A stretch of 64,000 nt of DNA from Pseudoalteromonas luteoviolacea B = ATCC 29581 (GTDB taxonomy: Bacteria > Pseudomonadota > Gammaproteobacteria > Enterobacterales > Alteromonadaceae), in NCBI GenBank assembly GCA_000333235.1, contig CAPN01000047.1:34063-98062 (forward strand). The letters run 5' to 3'. The translations under genes and the position numbers were made by a program. Positions 38,341 to 48,060 of the stretch are shown here, piece after piece. A model generated the notes under the pieces. It ran no database searches. It was not told the origin of the DNA and worked only from the letters and a program-made list of their open reading frames with translations. Each line of letters begins with the position of its first letter. The stretch's first letter is position 1.

Positions 38341-39696
38341 TTAGGCCTTAGGGATCATCAAAATTTGCCCAACAAACAAGGTATCGGTTTTTAAACCATT
38401 CGCTCGCTTTAGTGAGTCCACACTCACTCTGTAACGATTGGCCAGCAGACTTAGTGATTCCCCCGGTTTAACTTGATGTTTTATGGGTGACTCATTTTTC
38501 AAGGAAGCAAATAACGAATCTGCCGGTGGATTCTTCCAATAATACGATTTAATTGCATTGAAAATAGCACTCGCTAGTCTCTCTTGGTGAGAGCTTGAAA
38601 GCAGCATACGTTCTTCATTCGGATTCGAAATAAAACCTGTTTCAACGAGAATAGACGGAATATCAGGCGATTTTAACACCCCGAAATTTGCAGCTTGAGG
38701 TTCCTTTTTGTGCAGTTTACTGACTTTACGCAGCTCATCCACTACTTCCTCTGCTACTTTGAACCCGGTTTTCATGGAATGATCCATTGACATATCGAGC
38801 AGGGCTTTTGCAAGGTAACGCTCATTTTCGGTGTCTTTAATCACATCCGCGGCGCCGCCTAAAAGTTGTGAGTGCTTTTCCGTATTCTCAAGCCATTTAC
38901 CGATCTCAGAGTTCGCTCGTCGCAATGATAATACCCACACGGAAGATCCATTTGGTTCCGGACTCGAAAACGCATCCGCATGAATTGAAACGAAAAAATC
39001 AGCTTTACGCTCACGCGCTTTGACCGTTCGAGTATTCAATTTTAAAAAATAATCGCCCGTACGCGTCAAACGCGCTTCCATACCGGGTTCATTATCAATC
39101 AGCCGAGCTAATCGTTTTGCAATTTGCAGTGTAATGTTTTTCTCGTACGTGCCCGCAGGCCCAATGGAACCTGGATCTTCACCGCCGTGACCTGCATCTA
39201 TTGCGATGATGATATTGCGTTCTTTTTCACGGCTAGACACTTTTTTATTGGTGCTCTCATCGCTGTAGGCACTCATTTGCGCACCATAGAGGTCAACGAC
39301 TAAACGGTCTTTGTATGGTCCTGCAGGCGCTAACGCAAACACCACGGGTTTGGCCGAGCGCACTAGATCAAAAACGACTCGCGTACCTTGTTTGTCTTTT
39401 GGTTTACTATAACGAATTCGCTTAATAATACGATGCTCATCAGTCACATCTGGTAAAGCAGGAAAACGCTTCGTGTCGGCAAAATCCACAACCAACCGAT
39501 AAGGGTTTTTCAACATAAAATAGGAATACTCTGGCTTATGCGATAAATCGAAAACCACACGAGTACTTTCTGGGGATGGCCAAACGCGTACGCCATCTAT
39601 CTGATTATTTGCGACGGCGCAAGGGCTCTTAAGTAATCCCACCAGCACTACAAATACATACAGCGTAAAGAGTGTTATTTTATTTATTTTCATCAC
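38341..39696 (-). CDS. amiB: N-acetylmuramoyl-L-alanine amidase AmiB
   Basis: A 451-residue periplasmic zinc amidase splitting septal peptidoglycan. Signal peptide (to about residue 29), AMIN domain (~33-130; IDGVRVWPSPESTRVVFDLS), the Amidase_3 catalytic domain (~160-390) with IAIDAGHGGEDPGSIG, LTRTGDYFL and FVSIHADAF, and one C-terminal LysM (HQVKPGESLSLLANRYRVS). E. coli AmiB lacks LysM; here the module adds direct wall binding. The start overlaps the end of tsaE by 17 nt. Confidence 0.96.
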   Translation of the reverse strand: MMKINKITLFTLYVFVVLVGLLKSPCAVANNQIDGVRVWPSPESTRVVFDLSHKPEYSYFMLKNPYRLVVDFADTKRFPALPDVTDEHRIIKRIRYSKPKDKQGTRVVFDLVRSAKPVVFALAPAGPYKDRLVVDLYGAQMSAYSDESTNKKVSSREKERNIIIAIDAGHGGEDPGSIGPAGTYEKNITLQIAKRLARLIDNEPGMEARLTRTGDYFLKLNTRTVKARERKADFFVSIHADAFSSPEPNGSSVWVLSLRRANSEIGKWLENTEKHSQLLGGAADVIKDTENERYLAKALLDMSMDHSMKTGFKVAEEVVDELRKVSKLHKKEPQAANFGVLKSPDIPSILVETGFISNPNEERMLLSSSHQERLASAIFNAIKSYYWKNPPADSLFASLKNESPIKHQVKPGESLSLLANRYRVSVDSLKRANGLKTDTLFVGQILMIPKA

Positions 39697-40153
39697 GTTG
39701 CAATTTCTCGACTAACGCTAGACCGCGAGATGAGCGCGCAGTAATTTCGATTTTACGTGCGTCATTTTGGTAATGCATCTCGATGTCTAAGTCGGGCTTT
39801 GGTATAAAACCCATTCCTTTATCTGGCCATTCAATAATACAAATTGAGTCTGAATTGAAATACTCTCGAATGCCCATGTATTCAAGTTCTTCCGGGTCGC
39901 CTAGGCGATATAAATCAAAGTGATAAACATTGACATCAGGTAATTCATAAGGTTCAACTAAGGTATAGGTTGGACTTTTTACCTTCCCATTGTGACCTAG
40001 CCCCTGCACAATTCCACGGCTTAACGTCGTCTTACCTGCGCCAAGATCTCCCGTTAAATACAAAACGGCTCCACCACGCACAAGCTCAGCGAGTTGCTTA
40101 CCCATTAATACGGTAGATTCTTCATTTTCTAACGCTTTGCAAAACGGCGACAT
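39680..40153 (-). CDS. tsaE: tRNA threonylcarbamoyladenosine synthesis ATPase TsaE
   Basis: A 157-residue ATPase of the t6A37 complex with TsaB and TsaD. P-loop YLTGDLGAGKTTLSRGIVQG, then SPTYTLVEPYEL, HFDLYRLGDPEELEYMG and EWPDKG, all typical. Start ATG 40153 (MSPFCKALENE) is the usual N-terminus; a longer frame would run back into nnr. It overlaps amiB by 17 nt and follows nnr by 4 nt. Confidence 0.96.
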   Translation of the reverse strand: MSPFCKALENEESTVLMGKQLAELVRGGAVLYLTGDLGAGKTTLSRGIVQGLGHNGKVKSPTYTLVEPYELPDVNVYHFDLYRLGDPEELEYMGIREYFNSDSICIIEWPDKGMGFIPKPDLDIEMHYQNDARKIEITARSSRGLALVEKLQRDENK

Positions 40154-40157
40154 GTCT

Positions 40158-41660
40158 TTACCCCAATAATCGTCGAATGTGGACAAATAAATCACTTGCA
40201 AGCAGACCCCGAGCGCCTTCACGAGCCGCTTCTTCGCCCGCCAATCCATGAATATACACAGCTAAACTAACCGCTGCAAATATCGGGGTGCCTTGTGCTA
40301 TAAGAGCGCCAATAATACCAGACAATACATCGCCCATCCCAGCACTGGCCATCGCACTTGTACCTGATCGATTAATATTTCTCCGCTTTGCATCTTGGAT
40401 TAGCGTTCCTGGCCCTTTTAGCACCGAAATTGCGCCTGTTTTTTGATGTAACGCTTCCGCGATAGTAAAACGATTGCGAAAAACAGATTCAGGTAAATCG
40501 GCTAACAAGCGCTTTGCTTCACCCAGATGTGGCGTAATTACGCTTGGTTTTAGCTGAATTTGAGGTTGACTCTTTGCGTACAACGTTAACGCATCCGCGT
40601 CCATCACTAAGGGTAATTGGCGTTGAGCACACGCCTCTAACAGTGAGCTTGCCCACTCATCTAATCCAAGGCCTGGGCCAATCACTATCACTGAAGCTTT
40701 ATCAAGCAATGGTTTTAACATCGAACCATCTAACACCCCGTGCACCATTAATTCATATCGCCCCTGCAATACACACGCCACGTTGTCGGGATGAGTCGCA
40801 ATTGAAACCAGCCCTGCACCACTTCGTAAACACGCCTCTGCCGCTAAACGAATAGCCCCAGCCATGCCTTTGCCACCTCCGATTAACAGAACATGACCAA
40901 GTTGCTGCTTATAACTGTCGAATGAGCGCTCTGGCAATTGCGAAAAATGTTGTTTTTCCGAGGTAAAGCTCGATGGCGCATTGACTAAAGTGGCAAACGC
41001 TTTAGCAACACCTAAACCAGCAAAATAAAGCATGCCGCATAAACCTTTCGCAGCGCCTGTCAACATCCCTTGTTTGAGCGCAATAAAGGTGACTGTCACG
41101 TCTGCTTGAAAAGCATTTGGGCTGCAAGTGCCATCATCACCATTTACGCCGCTAGGAATATCCACACTAACGAAGTGCGCGTCAATTGCTGATATTTGAG
41201 TAAAGATGGATTGCACAAAATCGGGTAAATCACCATAAAATCCAGCACCAAAGACAGCATCAACCACTATCGTAAAATCATCAAGATCCGACGGTTGAAT
41301 TAGCACTAATGCACCTTGTTTTTTAACATAGCGAGCATAAGCTGCGTGCGCATCGCCACGCAATAGCGCCGGGTCGTAAAGCGCCCAAACCACCACTGAA
41401 ATACCCGCATCGTGTAATTGCTCTGCGATGACATAACCATCACCAGCGTTATTCCCTTTGCCACACAGCACCAGCACATTGGGTGTAATTATTGCCTGAG
41501 CCTGATAATAGTCCTGAATGTAGGCGGTCACCGCACTGCCTGCACGGATCATAAGTTGAGAAAGCGTCGTATGACAGGCTTGGGCTGCTTGCTCCTCATT
41601 CTCCCTTACTTGCTGCGCGGTATACGCTTTTTGTGGTAAATTAGCGCTGAACTGTTTCAT
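40158..41660 (-). CDS. nnr: Bifunctional NAD(P)H-hydrate epimerase/dehydratase Nnr
   Basis: A 500-residue metabolite-repair enzyme. N-terminal YjeF_N epimerase (~1-225) with VLCGKGNNAGDGYVIAEQL and FGAGFYGDLP; C-terminal ADP-dependent dehydratase (~230-500) of ribokinase-like fold with LLIGGGKGMAGAIRLAAEA, VIGPGLGLD, DADAL, TPHLGEAKRL and the GMGDVLSGIIGAL anion loop. It repairs hydrated NADH and NADPH. First gene of the nnr-tsaE-amiB-mutL-miaA-hfq-hflX run. Divergent from queG with only 15 bp between start codons. Confidence 0.97.
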   Translation of the reverse strand: MKQFSANLPQKAYTAQQVRENEEQAAQACHTTLSQLMIRAGSAVTAYIQDYYQAQAIITPNVLVLCGKGNNAGDGYVIAEQLHDAGISVVVWALYDPALLRGDAHAAYARYVKKQGALVLIQPSDLDDFTIVVDAVFGAGFYGDLPDFVQSIFTQISAIDAHFVSVDIPSGVNGDDGTCSPNAFQADVTVTFIALKQGMLTGAAKGLCGMLYFAGLGVAKAFATLVNAPSSFTSEKQHFSQLPERSFDSYKQQLGHVLLIGGGKGMAGAIRLAAEACLRSGAGLVSIATHPDNVACVLQGRYELMVHGVLDGSMLKPLLDKASVIVIGPGLGLDEWASSLLEACAQRQLPLVMDADALTLYAKSQPQIQLKPSVITPHLGEAKRLLADLPESVFRNRFTIAEALHQKTGAISVLKGPGTLIQDAKRRNINRSGTSAMASAGMGDVLSGIIGALIAQGTPIFAAVSLAVYIHGLAGEEAAREGARGLLASDLFVHIRRLLG

Positions 41661-41675
41661 AAATTAAGAACTTCC

Positions 41676-42809
41676 GTGAGCAATACGAATATAGATTATC
41701 GTGACTTAGCGAACCAAATTAAGCAATGGGCAATTGAGCTCGGATTCGCGGCAGTAGGAATAAGCGATATCGACTTAACCGAACATGAAGGCCCTTTTCT
41801 TAAATGGTTAGAAAATGGCTATCATGGTTCGATGAATTACATGGCGGCTCATGGTTTAAAGCGCGCTCGTCCTGCGGAGTTGGTGCCCGGGACACTACGC
41901 GTTATCAGCGTTAGAATGGACTATTTACCGCCCGACGCAAGTTTCGCGAAAGCGCTTGCTAGTTCATCAACAGCCTACGTCAGCCGTTATGCGCTCGGCC
42001 GCGACTACCATAAAGTCATGCGCAATCGCTTAAAACAGCTAGGCGAGAAAATTAAGCTCCAGGTAGACACCTTGGGGTATCGACCTTTTGTCGACTCGGC
42101 CCCAGTGATGGAACGTCAATTAGCAGAAAAAGCAGGCTTAGGATGGCGTGGTAAAAACAGCCTAGTGTTATCTCGCGAAGCAGGATCATGGTTTTTCTTG
42201 GGCGAATTATTCGTGGATATTCCCCTCCCTGTAGATGAAGCTAATAAATCGAATCATTGCGGAAAATGCACAGCGTGTCTCACATTATGTCCAACAGGCG
42301 CCATTATTGAGCCTTATGTGGTCGATGCAAGACGTTGTATTTCTTACCTAACCATTGAATTGGATGGTGCTATACCTGTAGAGTTTCGCGAAAAGATCGG
42401 CAATCGCATTTACGGCTGCGACGATTGCCAACTCGTTTGCCCTTGGAACCGCTATGGTCAAATTACCAAAGAAGCCGACTTTCTCCCTCGTGACTCAATA
42501 AAAGACAAACCATTAACCGAGTTATTTATGTGGGATGAAAGCACTTTTTTAAAACACACGGAAGGTAGTGCAATACGGCGCATCGGACATGAGCGTTGGT
42601 TACGCAATCTTAGTGTAGGTCTTGGCAATGCCCCCTACAACGAAGCAATTATCGATGTGCTAAACACGAGGTTAGAAAGCGCCTCCGAGATGTTAAAAGA
42701 ACACCTACTTTGGGCGCTTGAAAAGCAACGTTCAAAAGGTAACGAGCAGAAAAGAAAAACCGCGCGACTCATCCGTATCATTGAAAAAGGACTGCCGCGC
42801 GATGCTTAA
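41676..42809 (+). CDS. queG: Epoxyqueuosine reductase QueG
   Basis: A 377-residue cobalamin-dependent enzyme catalysing the last step of queuosine formation in tRNA. GTG start at 41676 (MSNTNIDYRDLANQIKQWA). The N-terminal cobalamin-binding domain is followed by two 4Fe-4S clusters (CGKCTACLTLCPTGAI and CDDCQLVCPWN), a conserved AEKAGLGWRGKNSLVLS segment, and a C-terminal HEAT-like region ending WALEKQR. Standard length. Its promoter must overlap the nnr coding sequence. Confidence 0.96.
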   Translation: MSNTNIDYRDLANQIKQWAIELGFAAVGISDIDLTEHEGPFLKWLENGYHGSMNYMAAHGLKRARPAELVPGTLRVISVRMDYLPPDASFAKALASSSTAYVSRYALGRDYHKVMRNRLKQLGEKIKLQVDTLGYRPFVDSAPVMERQLAEKAGLGWRGKNSLVLSREAGSWFFLGELFVDIPLPVDEANKSNHCGKCTACLTLCPTGAIIEPYVVDARRCISYLTIELDGAIPVEFREKIGNRIYGCDDCQLVCPWNRYGQITKEADFLPRDSIKDKPLTELFMWDESTFLKHTEGSAIRRIGHERWLRNLSVGLGNAPYNEAIIDVLNTRLESASEMLKEHLLWALEKQRSKGNEQKRKTARLIRIIEKGLPRDA

Positions 42810-42829
42810 CAACGTGTCATTTAATTAAC

Positions 42830-43019
42830 CTAAGCTTTGGTTAAGAAAGTTACGAACGTATCGATATTAAATTGATAAATTTTTTCAAGTCTGCAGCCGG
42901 AAACTTTTAGGGATAACAAGGCGAATTTACTCGTCAATAGTAGGCCTACTGCAAGTAAATTCAACACGGTTAGCGCTGAAAGTATCCGCTAGAGATAGAT
43001 TTATTATCCAGAGCTCAGG
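42830..43019. repeat. Candidate dispersed palindromic repeat between queG and response regulator
   Basis: The 210-bp gap has nested symmetry: outer arms GAATTTACT (42923-42931) / AGTAAATTC (42954-42962) around a perfect palindrome AGTAGGCCTACT (42939-42950), followed by a TAGCGCTGAAAGTATCCGCT segment I recall from dispersed intergenic repeats in Pseudoalteromonas and related genera. It could also end transcription of the convergent genes. No second copy in the window. Confidence 0.45.
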
Positions 43020-44156
43020 TTAATTATTCACGTGCTGTGCTAATAGTGCCAGATCGCTTTCAATTTCTTTAAAGGCGCTTTTCACTTCTTGGATCGCGCC
43101 TTCACGGGCGATTGAGCGCTGAATAGAAGAATCCAATTTAGTAAAAATGAATATCTCCTGATCCTCGTCGAGCCCCATTGTCGGAATGCGGTTCTCAAAC
43201 TCTTCTTGTAATTGCTTAAATACGCCTTCATTTTCTTGACGATTCTTATCGAGCAAGCCGATCATGCCATGAAACTTATTGTGCACCATTGAAATCGCAT
43301 CATTTAAGTTGCGTTGCTGCTCGAGCAGTTTTGACCGCGTCATAATCGCGCGCAGTTGTTGTTCTGTCACCGACACAATAAAGCAAATATGGTCGCGAAT
43401 ACGTCCGCGTTTATCGATATCATCCGCAGGCATATTTAACACTAACAAGCTTATCAATGGATAATTAACCAAGATCCGATTGGTAAACTCATGCAAGCGC
43501 CCTTTACCTTTTAAAATATCAAACAGTTCAACCACAATTGGTGAGCACAGCCCTGACATCGAAAAATGCTTACTCGTGTCATTCACTCGAAACTCCACAT
43601 TACTTGCCAGCCCGAATTGTTCGAGGCAACGGATCAGCGCATGAGCCAGTTCGTCAATGTTATTAATCTCGCCGATTTGCTCGATGTAATTAACAATTTG
43701 TCCCATTTCACTGCTAGTTGCCATGGCACTAAACGCGGTATTCGTGGCTTCTTCAATTTGTTGCGCTAACGATGCCTTTTCAGCTAGCATTTTATCTAAG
43801 TTGACCAATTTAGACTTTAATTCAGTGTGTCCAAAGGGTTTAACGATGTAATCTTCTGCACCAACCGAATACCCTTCCATGCGCTCCTCAACAGAGCCTC
43901 TGGCAGAAACAAACATAACGACAATGTGAGAGGTCGCAGGATTAGACTTCAAGGCCTTACACACCTCATAGCCATTCATTTGTGGCATACTCACATCCAA
44001 CAAGATCACTTGAGGATTGTATGACTCAACCATGTCTAGACACTCTGGGCCACTCGACGCTGTTTTCAGTTCAAAGTCTAGATCTTCAAGTATTTCTTCA
44101 ATAATTTCGAGGTTAAACGGCTCATCATCCACCGCAAGAATACGCTTTAACTCCAT
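43020..44156 (-). CDS. Response regulator with non-DNA-binding C-terminal half
   Basis: A 378-residue protein. The receiver domain (1-120) has intact acidic pocket (Asp10/Asp11), phosphorylation site Asp54 in ILLDVSMPQMNGYEV and Lys106 in YIVKPF. The remaining ~250 residues show helices with coiled-coil character and a region resembling a sensor-like domain, but no helix-turn-helix, GGDEF, HD-GYP or kinase motif. Output is unknown; it may act through protein contacts. The kinase gene lies 203 bp upstream on the same strand, so the two probably form a pair. Confidence 0.85.
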   Translation of the reverse strand: MELKRILAVDDEPFNLEIIEEILEDLDFELKTASSGPECLDMVESYNPQVILLDVSMPQMNGYEVCKALKSNPATSHIVVMFVSARGSVEERMEGYSVGAEDYIVKPFGHTELKSKLVNLDKMLAEKASLAQQIEEATNTAFSAMATSSEMGQIVNYIEQIGEINNIDELAHALIRCLEQFGLASNVEFRVNDTSKHFSMSGLCSPIVVELFDILKGKGRLHEFTNRILVNYPLISLLVLNMPADDIDKRGRIRDHICFIVSVTEQQLRAIMTRSKLLEQQRNLNDAISMVHNKFHGMIGLLDKNRQENEGVFKQLQEEFENRIPTMGLDEDQEIFIFTKLDSSIQRSIAREGAIQEVKSAFKEIESDLALLAQHVNN

Positions 44157-44359
44157 CTAATCTTCCTTTTGATTTGAACGGACTTGCTATGCTCAAGTCG
44201 CGCTAATTCATAATTACTTTTAGTTATTAACTACTAACTATGGTCGTTTTTCGCTGTAATGCCACTTTTACCCGCTTTGACTACTTATAAGTGCATAATT
44301 TTCTTTACAGTTTTTATGCGTCCTGCTGCTTCACTCTAAAACGCCGATTCAAAAACAGT

Positions 44360-46309
44360 TCATTTAGCCTCATAGAGTGGCAGTTCAACATGAATCGTGG
44401 CTCCACCATTGTCGTTATTAGTGGCGAAGATTTTCCCACTGTGCAAACCAACAAACTCACGACATAATGCCAAGCCTAAGCCCGTACCACCTGCACCACT
44501 GTTCGTTTTACTGCTTTGCGCGAATTTAGAAAAAATGTGCTCAAGCTCATCATCTGGTATACCCACCCCGCCATCAACAAATTGGATCAAGGCAGTATCG
44601 TCTTTAATGGCTAAAATGACTTTTATCTGCGAATCAGCACTACTAAATTTCAGTGCATTGCCAAGTAAATTACGAAACACTTGGTTAAGCTGCTCTTGAT
44701 CACACCAACACCGAACAGGATCTTTAGGTGGCTTAAACACTAGCTCTATGTGTTTTTCAAGCGCACTGCCTGATACGTCATCAATTGACGTTCGTACAAT
44801 CGAAGAAAGATCATGATAATCCGGCCGAAATGGAAACTTACCAGCTTCCAGTTTAGACAGATCCAATAAATTATTTAAAAGAGAAAGTAAGCGCTCACCA
44901 CTCGTTTCAATACGAGACAGGTATTTAGTCAGTTTATCGACCGGCACTTCGTTATTGGCCAACTTATCAAGGCCAAAACGAGTAAAGCTCAATATTGAAT
45001 GCATTGGGGTGCGCAGTTCATGGGACATATTGGCCAAAAATTCTGATTTACTTAAATTGGCTGCCTCAGCTTGCTCTTTTGCTAATTGAAGCTGTGCGGT
45101 ACGTGCTTGGACTTGTTCCTCAAGCATCGCTTTTGCCTCGGTAAGTAATTCTTCTTTTTCTTTCAAATGAGCGATATTTTTAAAAATGACGGCATACGCC
45201 ATTTCACCGTGATGGTCAATTTCATTGAACGATCCCATCATTGGCACCAAACCATGTTCAGTTGGAAAGCTCACATCTACAGTAAATTGCCGCTTACGGG
45301 TCTGCGAAGCGATAGTTTCTTGCAATGTGTCGGCACACGTCCCTTGCAAAATATCAAAAATCGAGGTTTTAACTAGCTCTTCTGATTGCACTTCAACCAA
45401 TTGAGCAAACGCATCATTCGCTTCAATAATCGCTCCGGTGCGGTTAAATAACATAATGGGGTCTGGGGTATGCTTATAGATCACGCGTAGTAAGCTATCG
45501 CGTTCAATTAGTGCATCCACCGTGTCTTGCATGCGCTCAACCAGTTCTTGATTGTGTCGGCGTAATAACTCAACTTGCCAAATTCGATGCAAAGCCTGCA
45601 ACAAAATATTTTCGCTTACCGGCTTAACCAAAACATCATCGACACCTTGGCGAATGGCCACCAACATATCCACTTGGGATGCCCTCGATGTCATCAGTAA
45701 ACAGCGGCAATTAGGCAGTCTGCTTTTTACTAGGGTAAAAATATCAAGGCCCGATGTGGTATTGAAATTAAAATCACTAATCAGTAGATCTACCTCATGT
45801 GTGTCAATAATTTCAGCCACTTGAGTCGGGTTTGAAGCCACAAACACTTTGATTTGTGCACTGCGTAAATTATTGGCCATTTGTTGCATGCGCATTTCAT
45901 CATGGTCAACAACCAAAACGGACGGTAACACTAAGCGATTATGACTCCCGACTTCGAGCACCCGCTCAAGCAAATTCGAAATGTCTTTATTAGCAAAAAA
46001 AGGATAAATAACAATGGCATTGGGCAGCACCTTATTCATTTCACTGAACGCTTTTAAATGTTCAGCGTTGTCAGGCTTTGGTGCTAAGAGAATGATTTTA
46101 TGGTGTTTATGAAGCGGTTGTAAAATCGAGATGTATTCACGCGGTAAACCATGGGCAATAACGATGACGTCATACTCCGCAAAGTTGAACATGTCATTGA
46201 CGAGCAAATAATGATTATGTTCAACAGCACAACCAAGCAATTCGCAAAGCACTTTCAAGCGCATTGCTAATACACTGTTGTTGTCGATTATTAGCACTTG
46301 ATTGGACAT
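44360..46309 (-). CDS. Hybrid sensor histidine kinase with two N-terminal receiver domains
   Basis: A 649-residue cytoplasmic kinase with no membrane helix. First receiver-like domain (1-120) is degenerate: the strand that should hold the phospho-Asp reads VIVIAHGLP. The second (~129-245) is intact with Asp179 and Lys229 (DVLVKP). Then a PAS domain (~270-380), a coiled coil, HisKA with His430 in [14 protein letters not shown], and an HATPase domain with N box and GGTGLGLAL. Input is probably relayed through the receivers; the signal is unknown. Probable partner of the downstream response regulator. Confidence 0.92.
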   Translation of the reverse strand: MSNQVLIIDNNSVLAMRLKVLCELLGCAVEHNHYLLVNDMFNFAEYDVIVIAHGLPREYISILQPLHKHHKIILLAPKPDNAEHLKAFSEMNKVLPNAIVIYPFFANKDISNLLERVLEVGSHNRLVLPSVLVVDHDEMRMQQMANNLRSAQIKVFVASNPTQVAEIIDTHEVDLLISDFNFNTTSGLDIFTLVKSRLPNCRCLLMTSRASQVDMLVAIRQGVDDVLVKPVSENILLQALHRIWQVELLRRHNQELVERMQDTVDALIERDSLLRVIYKHTPDPIMLFNRTGAIIEANDAFAQLVEVQSEELVKTSIFDILQGTCADTLQETIASQTRKRQFTVDVSFPTEHGLVPMMGSFNEIDHHGEMAYAVIFKNIAHLKEKEELLTEAKAMLEEQVQARTAQLQLAKEQAEAANLSKSEFLANMSHELRTPMHSILSFTRFGLDKLANNEVPVDKLTKYLSRIETSGERLLSLLNNLLDLSKLEAGKFPFRPDYHDLSSIVRTSIDDVSGSALEKHIELVFKPPKDPVRCWCDQEQLNQVFRNLLGNALKFSSADSQIKVILAIKDDTALIQFVDGGVGIPDDELEHIFSKFAQSSKTNSGAGGTGLGLALCREFVGLHSGKIFATNNDNGGATIHVELPLYEAK

Positions 46310-46433
46310 ACACTCACCATCGTTATTCCTTCAATTAACAGTGTAGACCATAATGTACTTTATCGAGGTGTTACGATAATATTTTCCTGTTCTTTAAACA
46401 CCACTCAACTTCACATTAAAAATGTGAATAAAA

Positions 46434-46958
46434 TCAAGCGACACGCTTTCCTAAAATACTTAAACTGTATTCTTTTCCATCCATCTTAGCAACATTAGGT
46501 AATTCGCCCCATACGCAAAAGCCAAGGCGTTCAAACAATGCCAAGCTCGGGTGATTATGACTAAAAATAAAACCAAGGATAGTATCAACGCCGAGTTTTG
46601 GGGCATGCTGTATGGCAAACGTCAATAATGACTGGCCAAGACCTGCACCTTGCACCGTTTTCGTGAGGTATATGGCAATTTCCACCGTGCCATCATAGGC
46701 AGGTCGACCATAAAAGGACTTAAAGCTCAACCAAGCGACAACGTCCGAATCACGTTCAAGTACAAAAAGCGGTCGTTTATCAGTATGACTATCAAACCAC
46801 GCCTCTCTTTGTTCAACGGTAACTGGCTGTGTATCCGCGGTCACCATTCTTCCTGCTATGGTTTCATTGTAAATCGCAACAATTGCAGGTAAATCCATTC
46901 GCGTTGCAATGCGAATTTTAGTGTTTTCAGCAAACAAAGAAGTGGTATTCATAGCCAT
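46434..46958 (-). CDS. GNAT N-acetyltransferase (phosphinothricin-acetyltransferase-like)
   Basis: A 174-residue acetyl-CoA-dependent acetyltransferase. IRIATRMDLPAIVAIYNETIA at the start, then TVEIAIYLTKTVQGAGLGQSLL with the Q-x-x-G-x-G/A pyrophosphate loop, and GFIFSHNHPSLALFERLGF: the set seen in the Pat/Bar/YncA group. Homologues acetylate methionine derivatives or glufosinate-like amines, so a detoxifying or amino-acid acetylating role is likely but the substrate is not determined. Monocistronic, between the kinase and the divergent peroxidase gene. Confidence 0.9.
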   Translation of the reverse strand: MAMNTTSLFAENTKIRIATRMDLPAIVAIYNETIAGRMVTADTQPVTVEQREAWFDSHTDKRPLFVLERDSDVVAWLSFKSFYGRPAYDGTVEIAIYLTKTVQGAGLGQSLLTFAIQHAPKLGVDTILGFIFSHNHPSLALFERLGFCVWGELPNVAKMDGKEYSLSILGKRVA

Positions 46959-47020
46959 TCATGATCAAAAAGGAGTATCGTGTCGTATAGTAGAGCAGCT
47001 AAATTGAGAAGGAAATAGCC

Positions 47021-47557
47021 ATGTTACGAATTGCCACCCTTTGCGTAGGCCTTTTCGCCTTGCCCACCACCGCATTAGCGTCAACATGCGATGACTTTAC
47101 CAACGTAGAAATGAAAAAATTGCACTCTAAAGAGTCCATTAATTTTTGCGAATTTAAAGATAAGCCTTTACTTATCGTCAATACTGCAAGCAATTGCGGA
47201 TTTACAGGACAATTTGAAGGGCTCGAAGCATTACACCAAGAATACAAAGACAAAGGGCTCGTCGTGTTAGGGTTTCCATCTGATGCGTTTTTTCAAGAAG
47301 AAAAAGACGAAAAGGATACTGCCAAAGTGTGTTTTATTAATTATGGGGTTACCTTTCCGATGCTTGCCACCTCGAGTGTGAGAGGCAGCGATGCGAATCC
47401 GATATTTAAGCACCTGAATGATCAGACAAGTTCACCGAATTGGAATTTTTACAAGTACCTGGTTTCAAAAGATAGAAGTGAAGTAATACGTTTTAATAGC
47501 CGCACAACGCCAGATTCAAAAGAACTGCGCAGTGCGATAGAAAAAATGCTGAAATAG
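47021..47557 (+). CDS. Exported glutathione peroxidase-like protein
   Basis: A 178-residue thiol peroxidase. N-terminal signal peptide (MLRIATLCVGLFALPTTALA), so periplasmic. The catalytic Cys lies in NTASNCGFTGQFEGLE, the usual selenocysteine-to-cysteine replacement; a conserved WNFYKYLV element supplies the active-site Trp/Asn. A helix with KDTAKVCFINYGVTFPML corresponds to the resolving-Cys region. It should reduce peroxides using thioredoxin or glutathione. A signal peptide is less common in this family. Confidence 0.9.
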   Translation: MLRIATLCVGLFALPTTALASTCDDFTNVEMKKLHSKESINFCEFKDKPLLIVNTASNCGFTGQFEGLEALHQEYKDKGLVVLGFPSDAFFQEEKDEKDTAKVCFINYGVTFPMLATSSVRGSDANPIFKHLNDQTSSPNWNFYKYLVSKDRSEVIRFNSRTTPDSKELRSAIEKMLK

Positions 47558-47619
47558 TCGCAAAACCAGTTTTTTATCCTAGACTCAACTAGGATTAGTA
47601 AAATATTAAGGATCAGCCT

Positions 47620-47901
47620 ATGAAACTCGCTACCGCGCGACACATTTTAGTCGACAGTGAAGCACAATGTGAAGCGCTCAAACAACGCATTTTAGCCGGT
47701 GAAGACTTTGCTACGTTGGCAAAAAATCATTCAAACTGTCCTTCAGGGCAAGATGGTGGCGCTTTAGGTGAATTTGGCCCAGGGATGATGGTACCAGAAT
47801 TTGATGCAGTGGTGTTTTCAGCTCCCGTAAAAGAAGTACAAGGGCCAGTGCAAACTCAATTTGGGTATCATCTTTTAGAGGTAACAAGTCGTACCGACTA
47901 G
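47620..47901 (+). CDS. ppiC: Parvulin-type peptidyl-prolyl isomerase PpiC
   Basis: A 93-residue single-domain parvulin. It starts ATARHILVDSE-like (KLATARHILVDSEAQCEALK), then FATLAKNHSNCPSGQDGGAL, GEFGPGMMVPEFDAVVFSA and QTQFGYHLLEV, the full parvulin core. Size and sequence match E. coli PpiC, a cytosolic prolyl isomerase. Start ATG 47620 with AAGGA upstream. 62 bp after the peroxidase gene, and followed by a terminator. Confidence 0.95.
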   Translation: MKLATARHILVDSEAQCEALKQRILAGEDFATLAKNHSNCPSGQDGGALGEFGPGMMVPEFDAVVFSAPVKEVQGPVQTQFGYHLLEVTSRTD

Positions 47902-47921
47902 TGACTTATTCGTTCGAGTAT

Positions 47922-47947
47922 AAAAAACGCAGCTTGCTGCGTTTTTT
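47922..47947 (+). terminator. Rho-independent terminator of ppiC
   Basis: Stem AAAAAACGCAGC / GCTGCGTTTTTT with a TT loop and trailing T-run, 21 bp after the ppiC stop. Confidence 0.93.
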
Positions 47948-48060
47948 TATGCGATTATAACCGACACTTAAGACCATTAATTAAAATGCTCACTTAGGTA
48001 AAAACTATCACTTATTTGAGTAATCTGTTTTCATGTTGGTCATTTATTAAGGAAAGCAAT

